Shown: piece by piece, positions 1 through 11,200 of the stretch
Layout of the letters: every line of letters starts with the position of its first letter
Numbering within the stretch: the first letter of the stretch is position 1
Assembly: GCA_963978905.1 (NCBI GenBank)
Contig: OZ022257.1
Span: forward strand, 6,086,965-6,150,964
Source of the DNA: Trichostrongylus colubriformis
Taxonomy: Eukaryota; Nematoda; Chromadorea; Rhabditida; Trichostrongylidae
DNA: 64,000 nucleotides
Direction: 5' to 3'
Notes under the pieces: model-generated
The model's input: the letters and a program-made list of their open reading frames with translations, nothing else
Databases searched by the model: none
Told to the model about the DNA's origin: nothing
Made by a program: the position numbers and the translations under genes

Positions 1-991
1 GAGCCTTTCAATTTTCAGTCCCCACCTCAGGGCCACAACTACATACGGGATTTCTAACTCGCACGTCAGATCGAAATTTTCTCCCACAACGCACAACTCA
101 AGAAGTGATATCCGTAAGCGCTACGTGCAAGTACGACGAGCGTACAATCAAGCTTTTCGTGTTGCTATTCTATATGCATTATAAGCAAAGTTATACAAGG
201 TTCACCGCAGCAACACTGTATCCATAGTGACTTTGGAGGTGAAATAAATTGTACTTCTGTAATTACACATATCATGCGCTACCACACCAATCTCTCCAAC
301 TTCTACGACTTCCTCGTGGTGAGCGCAGGGTCACAGAAGACATGGGTTACTACTGGTGCTGTGTAGATGGGTGTACCACGTATATCCTGGTGAAGGATAA
401 AGGATTAGACATTGGTATGACATCGTGAGCCACACATCCCTTTCTCATTCAGAATCATTGTGACATTTGATTTGATTAAGTCTACCTGATGAGTCTCGCT
501 GACCCGCCAAAATGAACTCGGTGTTTTTATTCTATCAGAATGGTCCGGTACCAATTCACCGGCTACTTGCTTGGTTTCAACAGGATTCATCTGTGACTCA
601 ATCTCCGAACATGAATGAAGGTGGCCCCTTCAATACATCATTTATCTATTATTATTATTACAAAGTTAAATGTCTTTTTATTCGAATGCACGTCACGCTG
701 CGAAATCATTGATCGAAGTTGAGTGCATAGTCTCGGGTGGTATCATTATAAAACACGATTTTGCACCGAGGTCTACAAAGTGTGACGCGGTACGTGCAAG
801 CTAGGAGCACCGTAAACAGTTGGGTCCCGATATGATAAGGCGTTCTACGACTTATTGTTGGCGCAACCGCTTTTGGACACTTATGTACAGTGCCCCTAGT
901 TCGCTCGCTGCAGGTCGCACATAGAAAACCCTTCCTAACGATACACATCCCACCGTACCTCTTAATGTGCTGCACAGGCTTGCAGTAGATG
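1..991. other. No gene recognised (left edge)
   Basis: No open frame here has recognisable motifs or a believable exon chain. A short ATT-type microsatellite lies near 645-660. The rest looks like ordinary AT-moderate intergenic or intronic nematode DNA. Confidence 0.5.
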
Positions 992-1010
992 TATTAGGTT
1001 GTCGGGAAAG
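992..1010 (+). repeat. Mariner left terminal inverted repeat
   Basis: Exact inverse of 1853-1871; the outer TA is the expected target-site dinucleotide. Confidence 0.9.
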
Positions 1011-1196
1011 TTTTTTCGTTTTTTAAAAACATGCTTTTTTCCGGCTAAGCTGCTTTCCAGCGATTTCTTCTGTACATATTCATGTAGTACAAGTTCACAC
1101 GCATCTACAGATATTATTGTCTTTCATCTCCCGAACAACATTTTTCGGCAAAATAAATATATAAAAGGAGTACTTTTGAGGCCTTCTACTATATGA

Positions 1197-1805
1197 TTTC
1201 AAATATGGCCTCCAGCAACCGAATCCAGCCGTCGTAAAAAACGCTGCATTCGAAGAGGGTTCAATGACTGAGCTTGTGGCACAACTTCGGTTCAAACGCT
1301 TTCGAGAAAGCAAGTACAACGTCAAAGATTCTGACCGGTCCGGACCCCCCTCGGAGGTCGACAACGAACGATTGCGGGTGCTGGCTTGCAACACTATACT
1401 AACAGCAGACCTATACTGTCAGCAGCCGTATGTTCTGGTCACGAAAATCACAGAGAAATGTCGGAACCACGACACGATTCTTCTCCTGCACGATAGTGCT
1501 CGCCCACATATAGCAAAAGCGACTCGCCGAAAATTCTCGAGCTTGGGACAAGTGCTGCCCCATCCACCGTATAACCCTGATCGTGCTCCATCGGATTATC
1601 AGATTTTCCTTTCCCAATCTAACGCTATTCAAAGAAAAACCTTCGATAATGAAGATGACACGGAACGGTGTTGCGCAACTTCTTGAAGTCAAAGCCAGGT
1701 CAGTTCTATGCGGATGGCATAGCAAATTTGCCTGAAAGGTGGCGAAGAGTGGTAAAACATGATGGTGATTACCCTGTTCTTAGTATGCTCTGTGTTTTGT
1801 AATGA
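1197..1805 (+). pseudogene. Mariner transposase remnant
   Basis: The reading frame begins within the helix-turn-helix domain (WFKRF-like and RSGPPSEVDN-like stretch, 1260-1370). It then jumps to the DLYCQQ motif near 1405-1425 that follows the first catalytic Asp in intact transposases, so that Asp is deleted. The second and third acidic motifs are visible as LLHDSARPH (about 1482-1508) and YNPDRAPSDY (about 1570-1600). A frameshift near 1668 moves the C-terminal part (FYADGI, LPERW, VKHDGDY-like residues) into another frame. It is non-functional; family assignment is firm, subfamily not determined. Confidence 0.85.
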
Positions 1806-1852
1806 AGTGATATAATGGACTGCTTCAAAAAACGAAAGAACTTTCCATTTCA

Positions 1853-1871
1853 CTTTCCCGACAACCTAATA
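1853..1871 (-). repeat. Mariner right terminal inverted repeat
   Basis: Exact inverse of 992-1010, ending in the TA target duplication. Confidence 0.9.
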
Positions 1872-2749
1872 CGTGGAGAATCGAAACAAAACTGCCTAAT
1901 TAGATGCATTCCAGCAAAGGCCACTGAACGTTCAAAGGTCTACACGTCAACTGATATTATGCACTAACCGCCAGTGGTCAAAAATGGTATTGTATATCCA
2001 GAAAATCACTATATATGCACTGTATATGAAAATGTAGAAGAAATCACTAGGTTGAGGATGTGCAGTGTTTTGAAGGCGGTCCGCAAAGACTAATTCCACT
2101 TACCAAAAAAGAAAATGTTTTGGAAAATAAGCCGAATAATGCGTAGAGACCGAGAAAAGAAAGGAAAAGTTCATTATTTACAAAACAGAGCATAGTGTTG
2201 AGATGGGCCTGCAAAGGGCTATTTTACAAAGGAGCCATTTTACTTTTGGTAGGTGGGAATTTCTAAGTGAGGATCACTAGAAGAACAGAACGGGCAAGGG
2301 CATTAACACGAGGTTCCACGTGTCATATTCATTCCGTGGAGCAACCGCCTCCGATGTTAGGGAGGAGCCTTGAAAAAAAATTAAGAAAAAAGTACAGTTC
2401 GTCTCACACAGGCGTTAGTGGGTTCCCACGTACATACCCACGAGAAGAATGAGAGGTTTCAGCACGATCTCACCAATCTCCTCCTGGAAGTGTAGATATG
2501 AAGATCACCTTCACCTTACTAGAAATATGTATTGTATGAATCGCATAATTCACACATTTATAATTTTTGGGATACTGTAAATGGTTGATGGTTGATCCGC
2601 ACCCATCTAAAATACATTTGATCGAGATAATCCATTCAATATTTAGAACGTTGAAAATAATTTTTGATATACATAGATGCTGAGTCATCGACGTTACTCA
2701 TATCTTCTGAGTAGGTCACCACGTCCAGCAGCGCGTGCGGTCGCGTTGC
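1872..2749. other. No gene recognised
   Basis: I see only short unsupported frames and no splice-compatible exon chain or repeat of note. Confidence 0.4.
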
Positions 2750-3060
2750 ATCATTTATGTCTTTGAGGTAAAATATCCACGAACTGAAAATTCCCGTAAC
2801 ACCTGATTGGTCAAGCCGCTTTCATACTTTTCGGCACAAGGGCAGCTATCAAGTGCCTGCCACCGGCAACAGCACATTTGCGAGACGCCCAGCTTAACCC
2901 TTGACTGAGCCATACACAGTATGACGATCGTGGCACAAGCCAGCACGAATTCGTGGCGAGATTCGAATTTGGCGGGAATCTTGGCATAGTGCCCGGTGGC
3001 AGGTTTCGCGCGAGCTCTCGCCACGGTCATCTTACTGTAGTGTGGTTCGGTTGAGCGTCA
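2750..3060. repeat. Diverged fragment resembling inner part of MITE family B
   Basis: The stretch around 2925-3045 (CAGTATGACGATCGTGG, then GATTCGAATTTGGCGGGAATC and a closing TCATCTTACTGTAGTGTGG) resembles the internal arms of the family B element at 56503-56839, which carries similar ATCATACTGTATTGTGG and GGCGAATTCGAATTTTGG segments. Ends were not delimited. A minus-strand frame across it (2755-3030) is probably an accident of this repeat. Confidence 0.35.
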
Positions 3061-3330
3061 TGAATAGAGTGTTGTAGAGACGGCCTCGTTAGCAGCGAGA
3101 ACTCGATTGTCGTCGTCGACGCCGCTGTCGCATAGTGTAGAAGCGGCCCCGTGATGCCTCGACGCGACTACGCGCGGCAACTGCTGCGAAATTCGTGTGA
3201 TGGCTCAGCTTGAGGGAGAATACCTTCCAGTACAACTCTTCTGAAGGGCCTGGGTAGGGACCCTTGCTAGACTGACCAGATAATTGCAACCTATGGAGCT
3301 TTCATCTGCGCTGGTTTCATTCCTAAAACT

Positions 3331-3505
3331 GCCGCGGTCATACTTTGCGCCGGCAGGGCGTGACTGCGTTCTCAGGAAGCGAGGCAGAATGGCACGGGGA
3401 AGGTGCAGAGACAACGCTAGCAACGAGACAGAAGGTGGTCCAGGCGGATACGCAGAGACACGCAGCCACGCCCTGTCGCCGGCACCGCAAAGTTCGAACG
3501 CGACC
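3331..3505. mobile_element. MITE family C, copy 1
   Basis: The ends form an imperfect inverted repeat: GCCGCGGTCATACTTTGCG on the left against a right end GCACCGCAAAGTTCGAACGC on the opposite strand, with matching CAGGGCGTG / CACGCCCTG just inside. No coding capacity. A second copy lies at about 35425-35597 with the same internal GGTGCAGAGAC segment. The outermost bases match those of family B, suggesting mobilisation by the same transposase type. Confidence 0.65.
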
Positions 3506-3506
3506 T

Positions 3507-3958
3507 AATGAAATCGACCGTAATTGGGGTAGATATCGATCACGCGACTCTATTCTGCAGTTCATCGGAAATCTTACCAGAAAGGAACTTCAGGGTGAGT
3601 AGGCTGTCGAATGTTTGAGAAGGACACGTGCACTGAGATCACGTTCGCCGTTGTTGTCCGAAGAGAACTAAAAAGGGCATTTTTTTCGATGAGCAGGGTG
3701 ATGAGCGCATTTTTTACCGCTATTTTTTCTACAGCTCCCGATGGTGCCTGGCGAAGTGCACGTTTCTCGGAATATTGTGAGCAAGTGCGTGAAGAGTACA
3801 GCACACGGATACGAACGCTAATCAGTCATTACGATAGAAAAGGCTTACAAAAGGACAAAAAGAATAGCCATGACCTCATAGTGTACTTGCGAGACGGTTC
3901 GACCTGCACTTTCACTCGTTTGCGAAAAGGGCAAGCATGCAAGCTTTTTGCACACTGA
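3507..3958 (+). CDS. Possible 3' exons of an unrecognised gene
   Basis: An open frame ending at 3594 stops at a good donor (CAGG, then GTGAGT) and can be joined in phase to an acceptor TTTTTTCTACAG at 3734. The second piece (3735-3958) then encodes about 74 residues, rich in Arg/Lys and Glu, ending FAH and a stop. I do not recognise the product, and no upstream exon could be fixed because MITE family C abuts the first piece. This may be the tail of a real gene or a chance pairing of splice-like signals. Confidence 0.25.
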
Positions 3959-3960
3959 AA

Positions 3961-5411
3961 TTTCGTCTGATAGTGCACAAAGGGAACACCGGGAGTCGAG
4001 GATTCCTCAACAGGGGGGTCGTATTCGACCGAACGGGAGGAGGTGCAGTCGACCCTGCAGAGGTCTGCGATAAGAGTTAAATTCTAAACTTTTATTAAGC
4101 ATATGAGAAGCGAAGGGTATTTCGCAGTGAACTCGTATGAGGAAATGTGAGATGAGTATTTTTGTTCAAGTAAGAATACATAGCAATAAAACACATTGTA
4201 ACTATACAATCCGGCAATAGCTACTGGTATTGTAGAGGTCAAAAAGGGGTGGGTCGTATTCGGTACTCGTAGAAGAGGGGGGGGGGGTCGTGCTGGAGCG
4301 GCTATTTTCCTCGACACCTGGGAGTGCCCTGCGTGCACATCTCCTTGTATGCTCTGTGCACAGCACTTGGTTAAAAAAGTGCGTGCAAATCCTGCAAAAC
4401 AAGGGACCTGCATGAACGCTAGACCTGGATCGTTTGCCCAGTTTTGGAAGGCTTGGTGCAAGATAGACAGTTGCTAAGGTAGAATGTAAAATGGAAAAGA
4501 GGCAGTGGGAAATTTTAGATGAGTGGTACGTTTATTCAAAAGCATTCGCAAGCTCGCCAGTGTTCAGGTCAATGGTTTCAGCCCTTCAGGTGAAGGGTTG
4601 ACCTCAGGACATTCGAATTAGGTCGACGCGTCCAACGCGACAAATGTCTTACTGGGCTCATTGTGAAGTGACCGAGCGCTGAGGGGCACGACCGCCATCT
4701 CCTCATGTAACTTAGCCCAGTTCGAGTGTCCTGGCCCCCATCTCTAAATATGTAGTTCTATAGTCGATCTAAATGGTACAGAATTCGATTGGCCCGGCCA
4801 GGATACAACACATACGATGTAGCAATTGACGGCATCTTCTCTCACCGCAATGGGAGTGGTTATAGAAATTTTCAAAGGAAGGAAGGGGGGGGGGAGTCTT
4901 GCTGTAAGTAACTTGTGATTTTACGCTATGCTCTGGTGTGGTTTTTGTCTCCTAACTCCATGGTATTTGTTGAACTGGTAAAAGAAAGTGTGCTCAAGTT
5001 CAGCATTAGTTTTCGAAATCGCCCGCGGCGCGACACGAATGCGTTTTTCGCGATGCATTTCGCTTCCAATCTGTATGAGGTCTCATCATCAAGATCCCTT
5101 GAAAAGATCTCCAAACTGCACCAAACCAGTGCAATGACCGGCATGATGATCTGTCTCAACAAAAAAAAACACTGTGTAAACATGAGCTGCTTTGTGTTCT
5201 TCGAACAAGGGTACCCCACTCAGTTCCTCTGGAACTCACTGCTGGCGCTTACTTGTGTAGTTCTGTGATAACGGGACGAAGGTGAAACATGGGTGACTTT
5301 CCCGTGCGGCCGAGCTCATACTCGTCATATTCATGGATATGTGTACTCCAGAGTGGTAGCTGTGCAACTTACGCATAATTGATAACTAATTTTATACACG
5401 CGACAGCGTAA
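3961..5411. other. No gene recognised
   Basis: Homopolymer G runs occur near 4277-4287 and 4886-4893. Frames at 4915-5268 (+) and 4926-5219 (-) overlap each other and show no recognisable motif. Confidence 0.4.
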
Positions 5412-5681
5412 CAGTGTTCAGAGTTCGCGTTTTTGCGACCACGCGCAAAGGTAAAGATACATATCGATTAAGCGGACACGCGATTCAAGCGATCAGGAGT
5501 ACCGCTCACCCAATCGATACGTATCTTATCCTTTCCGCCTAATCACCTTATCCATATGTGTCTTTTTCGTTCCGTCTGATCGTCTTAATTGCGTGATCGC
5601 CTGATCGATTTGTATCCTATACATCTTACCCGGTCGCCTGATCGCCTTATATGTAGGCGTGAATGAAAACTCTGAACACTG
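5412..5681. mobile_element. Small MITE-like element (family D)
   Basis: A 14-base perfect inverted repeat, CAGTGTTCAGAGTT at 5412-5425 and its complement at 5668-5681, bounds 270 bases. The interior is rich in repeated GATCGCCT and CGATTTGTATC-like words, i.e. short degenerate repeats of about 20-30 bases. No coding capacity. No clear target duplication seen. Confidence 0.6.
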
Positions 5682-6565
5682 CCGTAGGGCACTTCCCTAT
5701 AAAGACAGTTTCAGAATGATTTTTACTATTTCATTATGCACATGGTATTTGCATTGTATTCAAAACACATGAACACATATGATGTACATTGTGTTGAACA
5801 CGTTCAGCTCCTGAAGGCACACTCCAGGATTACTTTGAGTGGGTTAAAGCGTTGAATTGTGAAACCAGAGGCGCTGAGGGGTACGGCGAAAAAGAAATAT
5901 CCGAAAGATGTTAACGAAAATAGCAAAAACAAGGTCTCCTGACAACTGGGATTGGACGAGATCACCGCGTGAAAGTGAACAATTGGGTCAATTCCCGCCG
6001 TATGGTATCATAAGGAGCTCTGGATATCACCTGTTTCCCCATGTAAACGTTTCCGTTCTTACTGGAATTTCACCTATCTTATCTTATCACACAAATCGTA
6101 GATCTCACTTGCCACCGTCATTGCCACCAATCACGTCTGGGGTGGGCAGGTCTGGGCTGCTTGGTGGAGTTGCGCTTGCTTCTTTGGCTCTGCACGCTCC
6201 AGAAACTGACACCCACGCCTCGTTAAAGGCACAGCCTTATCCCAAGTCACCTGGAATCTGCCTTTAAACCGGAACTTCGCGTTTTCTGAAGACAGTGATT
6301 CCTCCGGACAGTACTCCGCCAGTTTCACAAAAGACGTGATCATGCGTAGTGTCCGTGCTCACACGATACTTTACAATTAACGCTATAGCATGGTCCGCAG
6401 ACGGCTTCAACCTAATAGAGTTCACTTTTATTTTGCTTAATGATGACATCGAAGTACGCACGCACATCGGGACATTTTTCCTACTGGCAATGGGAATAAC
6501 CGCCTCTTGAATTCCAATTCTTTCACAAAACGATTGAAAGAACTGCTCTTTAGTAGAAACGATGT
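5682..6565. other. No gene recognised
   Basis: A plus-strand frame (5908-6267) has biased Ser/Pro composition and no motif. The ACCCACGCCTCGTTAAAGG stretch near 6210 resembles a dispersed repeat but I could not delimit it. Confidence 0.35.
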
Positions 6566-6781
6566 GTCAAATGAAGTCGGAGAGGGGGGAGACGCAACTT
6601 CTAGTCAACGTCGAAGATACCTCCCTCCCTAGGCCTCAGGCTAAGGCAAAAAATCCATATCCCCTGCTCCTACCTGAAAAAGCATCTCTCATCGGGCCTA
6701 AGCCTGGAGAGTATAAGGAGCTTCGACGTCGGTGAAAACTGCGTCTCCCCCCCCCCCCCCCCCCTTCCGACTTTATTTGAC
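6566..6781. mobile_element. MITE family E with G/C-homopolymer ends
   Basis: Left end GTCAAATGAAGTCGGAGAGG with a G run matches the complement of the right end, which carries a C run (about 6747-6764) before CCGACTTTATTTGAC. The centre holds a hairpin-like AGGCCTCAGGCTAAGG / GGCCTAAGCCTGGAG pair, also seen inside family F elements. No coding capacity. It lies about 95 bases upstream of the thioesterase start codon. Confidence 0.7.
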
Positions 6782-6875
6782 CCGAAGCGATCATTTCATA
6801 GGTGTGACTATTCGTATCGCCTCATCTCTCATGATCACCATAACACTAAATTTTTTAAAATTTTTTACAGGGAGG

Positions 6876-8193
6876 ATGTGCGCAACAAAATACTTGCAGG
6901 TGGTGAAACAATATGTGGAAATGTGTAGCAAATCGAAGAACTTCATGCAATTTGCCGGAGGAGTATGTTTATTTTTAGTTATTCAGGATTTTTCTTTTTT
7001 TCAGTGTACTGTAATCTTGTATTGATGAAATCTGATCTCTTTTCTATATACTATGTAATCACGTATGATTGCAAATTGCTGAACTACCTTTTCCTACAGA
7101 GACAACAAGACTAGAACTATCGTCGCTAGACTTCGTACTTCAAGTAGATGGTAGTTCAGCGACCCTGGAGTCTATATAAAGCGAACTAGTCGATTGCTAC
7201 TTCAAATTCAGAAGTTCGGTTCCGTTCATCGTCCCCCCCCCCTAGATTTATAGCCTTCTAGGGGCTAGACAATGTCCTTTTAGATCACTGTTCACAATAA
7301 TCCCAACAGTGATTGCGTGACGGGCCTTGCAAGTGTGGTGGTAGCATTTCCAGTTCAACGTTGTTCAACGGTTCCCCTTAAGGCCTGATAGACAAGCAAA
7401 ATGATCAATTTCATTTGTAATACCGATTTTATTTCAGTTACGACCTATTACGGTTTCTGAAGGACGTGTAAAAGTGGAATTCGAAGTGACGCCACCTATG
7501 ACAAATCCATGGGGTGGCCTTCATGGCGGTTGCACTGCCACTCTTATCGATGTTGTCACGACTGCTGCTTGCATGGTGACTCCACGAGGAAAGCCCGGAG
7601 TCAGCGTCGATCTTCATGTGACGTAAGCTCATTGGAGAATTTACGCAACTGGTTTTATTCCATTAATGAAAACTTCAAAGCTTATCCATCGCATTGAGGC
7701 CGCCGTCAGACTGCGATATTGCGACGTCGCGCTTCGCACGCGGTACTACGAGAGACTGTGCAATGCCGCAACTTCGCGTGCGGAACCGCGACACCGCAAA
7801 ATCGCAAAGTCCGCACGCGCTCTATAGAAGAAGTTGCGATGTTACAACGACAAGGTGTACGCGCGTAATAATAAAAAATTGTGTAACTTTACAGATATCT
7901 TGCTGCAGCTAAAGAAGGTGATACCTTGATAATGGATGCTGAAGTCATCAAAGCTGGGAAAACCCTAGCCTTCACCAGAGTATGTTCTGATTCTCGATAA
8001 TTTTTAATTTTGGGTAAACCGCAGTCATTGCCGCAATAGCTGCAACCGGATTTGCCGTGAGGCAGGCGAGCAGTGCCTAATTCGTAATTCGTGGTTTCAA
8101 TTAACTAATCTTCAGGCCGACCTCATCTTGAAGAATACTAATAAAATTGCTGCAACTGGTCTCCATACGAAAGCGTTTCCACCTGAAAAGTAA
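6876..8193 (+). CDS. ACOT13: ACOT13-type acyl-CoA thioesterase (hotdog fold)
   Basis: Four exons keep phase throughout: 6876-6962, 7438-7622, 7895-7979, 8116-8193, giving 144 residues, close to the ~140 of ACOT13. The family hydrolyses medium- and long-chain fatty acyl-CoA as a tetramer in cytosol and mitochondria. The hotdog signature is clear: TNPWGGLHGGCTATLID, with Asn52, the helix glycine Gly59 and Asp67 matching the usual catalytic set. Further on, PGVSVDLHV and the C-terminal GKTLAFTRADL and GLHTKAF are family-typical. The start was chosen because a strong acceptor TTTTTTACAG ends at 6870, six bases before the ATG, a likely spliced-leader site. Intron 2 carries a MITE family A copy. 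The gene converges on eIF2D with 95 bases between stop codons, so the 3' UTRs may overlap. Confidence 0.93.
7698..7830. mobile_element. MITE family A, copy 1 (in ACOT13 intron 2)
   Basis: GGCCGCCGTCAGACTGCGATATTGCG opens a foldback whose other arm has CCGCAAAATCGCAAAGTCCG. The inner GCAATGCCGCAACTTCGCGTGCG core is shared with copies at 47406-47565 and 57279-57462. The right end is degraded, so its coordinate is approximate. Confidence 0.6.
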
Positions 8194-8288
8194 CCAATAT
8201 GTAGCATTATTGTAGCATATAAGAGGTGTAAAATGGACAAAGCTAATTTATTCTCCACCCGAAAGTAAACAATTTGACCCGCAATTAA

Positions 8289-11200
8289 TTATTTTCTCTT
8301 CTTTTTGATTCCAAGATCTAGACCGTCCATGTATTTCTTATCGATGCCATATTCATTTGACAGCAAATCGCCGAGGTAGGTAACCTATAAATCGGAGTAC
8401 GAGTTTCTCTTTGTTTGCTCAATTTTATTCGTTCTGGTATAACAAGCAATTTGTAAACGTAGATTTGGCCAGTATCAGAAAGTATGCTCACATGGTTTCC
8501 CAGCACCGTAACCTGTGGTCCTTCACAGTTGACCGCTTCATTGGTGGTGGTTGCACTCGTTGCTGCTTCCACCTTAGGTCGGAATAATGGGTTTCAACGA
8601 ATAAAATGAGTAGAAGAATTGTAACTGTAAATGTTTCATGTGAATTGTACCTGTATTTGATGGCATAGCTTCTTTACCTCGATACCGAAAGCAGATAAAT
8701 TGTTTATCAAAGTGACTTTCTTGTTGCCTGAACGAGTCTCGACCTGAACATATTAAGTGAACAGATAGCTTTTTTTCAAGCACATATTGAGTCGAAACAT
8801 GCATTCTATTAACAAGCAAAATTTGACTCACCTTGAAGACGATCCTTGGCATATTGATTTTCCTGATAAGCTCTCGGCCATCTGGCATCCGCAGTACAAA
8901 AGTTTTAGTCATTTTGCTCTGAATAGCCGATATGGCATCTCCGACTATTCATTCGGAATCCCGCGAGACAAAAGGAATGTTTAAAAGTATCACACCTGGA
9001 TTTTTTGCATAAGTGTGTTCCAATCTGTGGTCTCATCAGGTATCCTTGTTACTTGTGCAAGAATAGGATCCAGCCGTACATATTTCCCTTGATTCAGCTC
9101 CTGAACGGAGGTGTTATCATACGCACCATCTGGGATATTTTGACCGATAGCTGGGTATGAAAATGGAGGTCCAGCTGTGCCAAGGTGGGAAAAAACCAAT
9201 GCGCTCCTTACCCGTTTTTCCTCATCACGAACGTGTTTCCCGGTACACCACTGTATCAAGCCAGGTCATGCTCGGCTTATGCCTCACTCCAAACCATTGC
9301 TCGCCCATCTGGTTGAGGGGCGTTACGTGACAGTGTGCGCCATCATAGGACTATGTTAAAGAACTGAAAACGCGGCTCGCAAAGCAAGTTGCGCAACACA
9401 CCGCCTCCGCGGGCCTCCGCCGTTCATTTTTAGTGTACATGGCACTTCCTTACACCCACATTACTTCATGTGGTGTTCAAAAGAATGAGATTTTAACCTG
9501 AAAAATTCAGGAAAGTAGAGCTATCCACGGATTTTCTTGTGGCTGCTACTCTGCGTTTATCCCGAGATTTCTATCCCATATTTTTTGCCATAAAAATGAG
9601 TGGGGTGTATGCCATTAGGACAGAGAATTGGCTTTGTGGTGCTCGCTGTGCGAGGCGATGGTATGATCTATGCGCGCCGTATTGGATGGACACTGATGCG
9701 ATAACGATGCACTACGCCTCATCCTAGGTGTAATCCCTTCAGAACACAACCAGTACGGCGCCCACAGCTCGCACCATCACGTCGCGCGCTAAGGCCGCGT
9801 TCATACTTTGCGCGCCGGTGTCAATTTGACGCCGACACCGGCACCGGCGGCGACGGCGTCAAACTGAAACAACCATTTGCCTGTCGCAGACGACGGCGTC
9901 AATAGATAATGCGCACAGCTTGCAAAAAGCTCGATCCAACCAACTACGGTATGGTGATCGTGGCGAGAGCTCAGGATTTATAATTGACGCCGTCGTCTGC
10001 AGCAGGCAAAGGGTTGCGTCAGTTTGACGCCGTCGCCGCCGGCTTCAAACTGACGCCTGTGTTGGCGTCAAATTGACCCCGGCACCGGCGGCGACGGCGC
10101 CGGTGCGCGAAGTATAAACGCGGCCACACAAATTTCGTGTCCCAATGGTTTCGTGTCTCAATGGCGTACACAAATGAGTGCCGTCCTAATCTTCATAGTC
10201 TCCTTCCCTAATATCTATCAGAGCTATTCGCCTTTAAAGATTTCTCACCCTTAGTACAGTCGTTCAATGGATAGAAGATTGAGCTACTGAACTCCTACAC
10301 TAGTACGTTGCTGATGTCACATTCTCTTCAATGTTGACACATACCTCGCTTTTGACATAACTGGTGACGAGCTCACGAATCTGAGGACCTTCCAACAACT
10401 GCCCCTTAGAAAAATTGCCTCGAGTCTTCAGCAACGGCAGTACGTTTTCTGTGATCTTGAAAATAAATTTTCCAAGCAAAGCAGGAATTGAAAATCACAA
10501 AAATGAATATGCTAACCGAGAAGTATTCATAAATCTTAGGGCCTGATTTGCTTTGTTCAGCCTCTTCATCCTTTACCACTTCGTCAGTGACGACAAATGA
10601 CCGCAAAGCTGGATGGCTTTTGAAGACCTGCCAAAGACACAACTAAGGGAGAAAATCTGTGGATATTGACGAAGCGAACCTCCTCTATCAGATCGCATCC
10701 TTTTCCCTCTTTCCGGATCTTGACCAGTGGACCATCCTCACTTTTGTTGACCTACAATACACCGTTTTAGAAAACAAATTGATAGGAAATAACCAACGAA
10801 TCACCATACCTCGTCGAGAAATGCGCTGAACTTTTTATACTTTGTTTTCTTCATCTCCAGTCGTTTCCCGTTTGGTACACATTTGAGCAAGCATTGTGCA
10901 TAGAACTGAAATACAAACTAATTTAATGGTAGGAAACGAACTTCGTGAATGCATTCACGAGAACACCGAAGATTTGGAAGAACGAACCTGTCCAACGTCC
11001 ATAGGCAGTTGATCCAACCTGTGCTTTAGCGCAGCTAAGAAACAACGGTACAACTGCAATGGAAGATCTTGATTATCTTCGAGAGTGGTTATGTTATAAA
11101 GTCCTCTATAGAGAACACCTTACTAGCTGATCCATAGGTTCATCATCGACATCACCTGTGGCATCATTTGATTCCATGTTGATTACTTGAGCTGGTTTTT

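Larger units (their letters stand above)
992..1871 (+). mobile_element. Deleted mariner (Tc1/mariner) element
   Basis: Perfect 19-base terminal inverted repeats, including the TA target duplication, bound this element: TATTAGGTTGTCGGGAAAG at 992-1010 and its complement at 1853-1871. Inside is a mariner-type transposase remnant on the plus strand. The element is about 880 bases, whereas intact mariners are near 1.3 kb, so roughly 400 bases are missing. The loss lies between the N-terminal DNA-binding part and the second catalytic aspartate region. It cannot make active transposase, but its intact ends could in principle still be mobilised in trans. Confidence 0.9.

Noticed and set aside
4915..5268. 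Overlapping frames on both strands (117 and 97 residues)
   Set aside because: Neither shows motifs or in-phase exons; overlap of two similar-length frames is typical of chance openness.
9101..9259. Extension of eIF2D exon 12 into the open frame up to 9259
   Set aside because: Only the acceptor at 9101 (CCGTTCAG) keeps phase with the preceding exon and with the conserved ELNQGKYVRLDP stretch.
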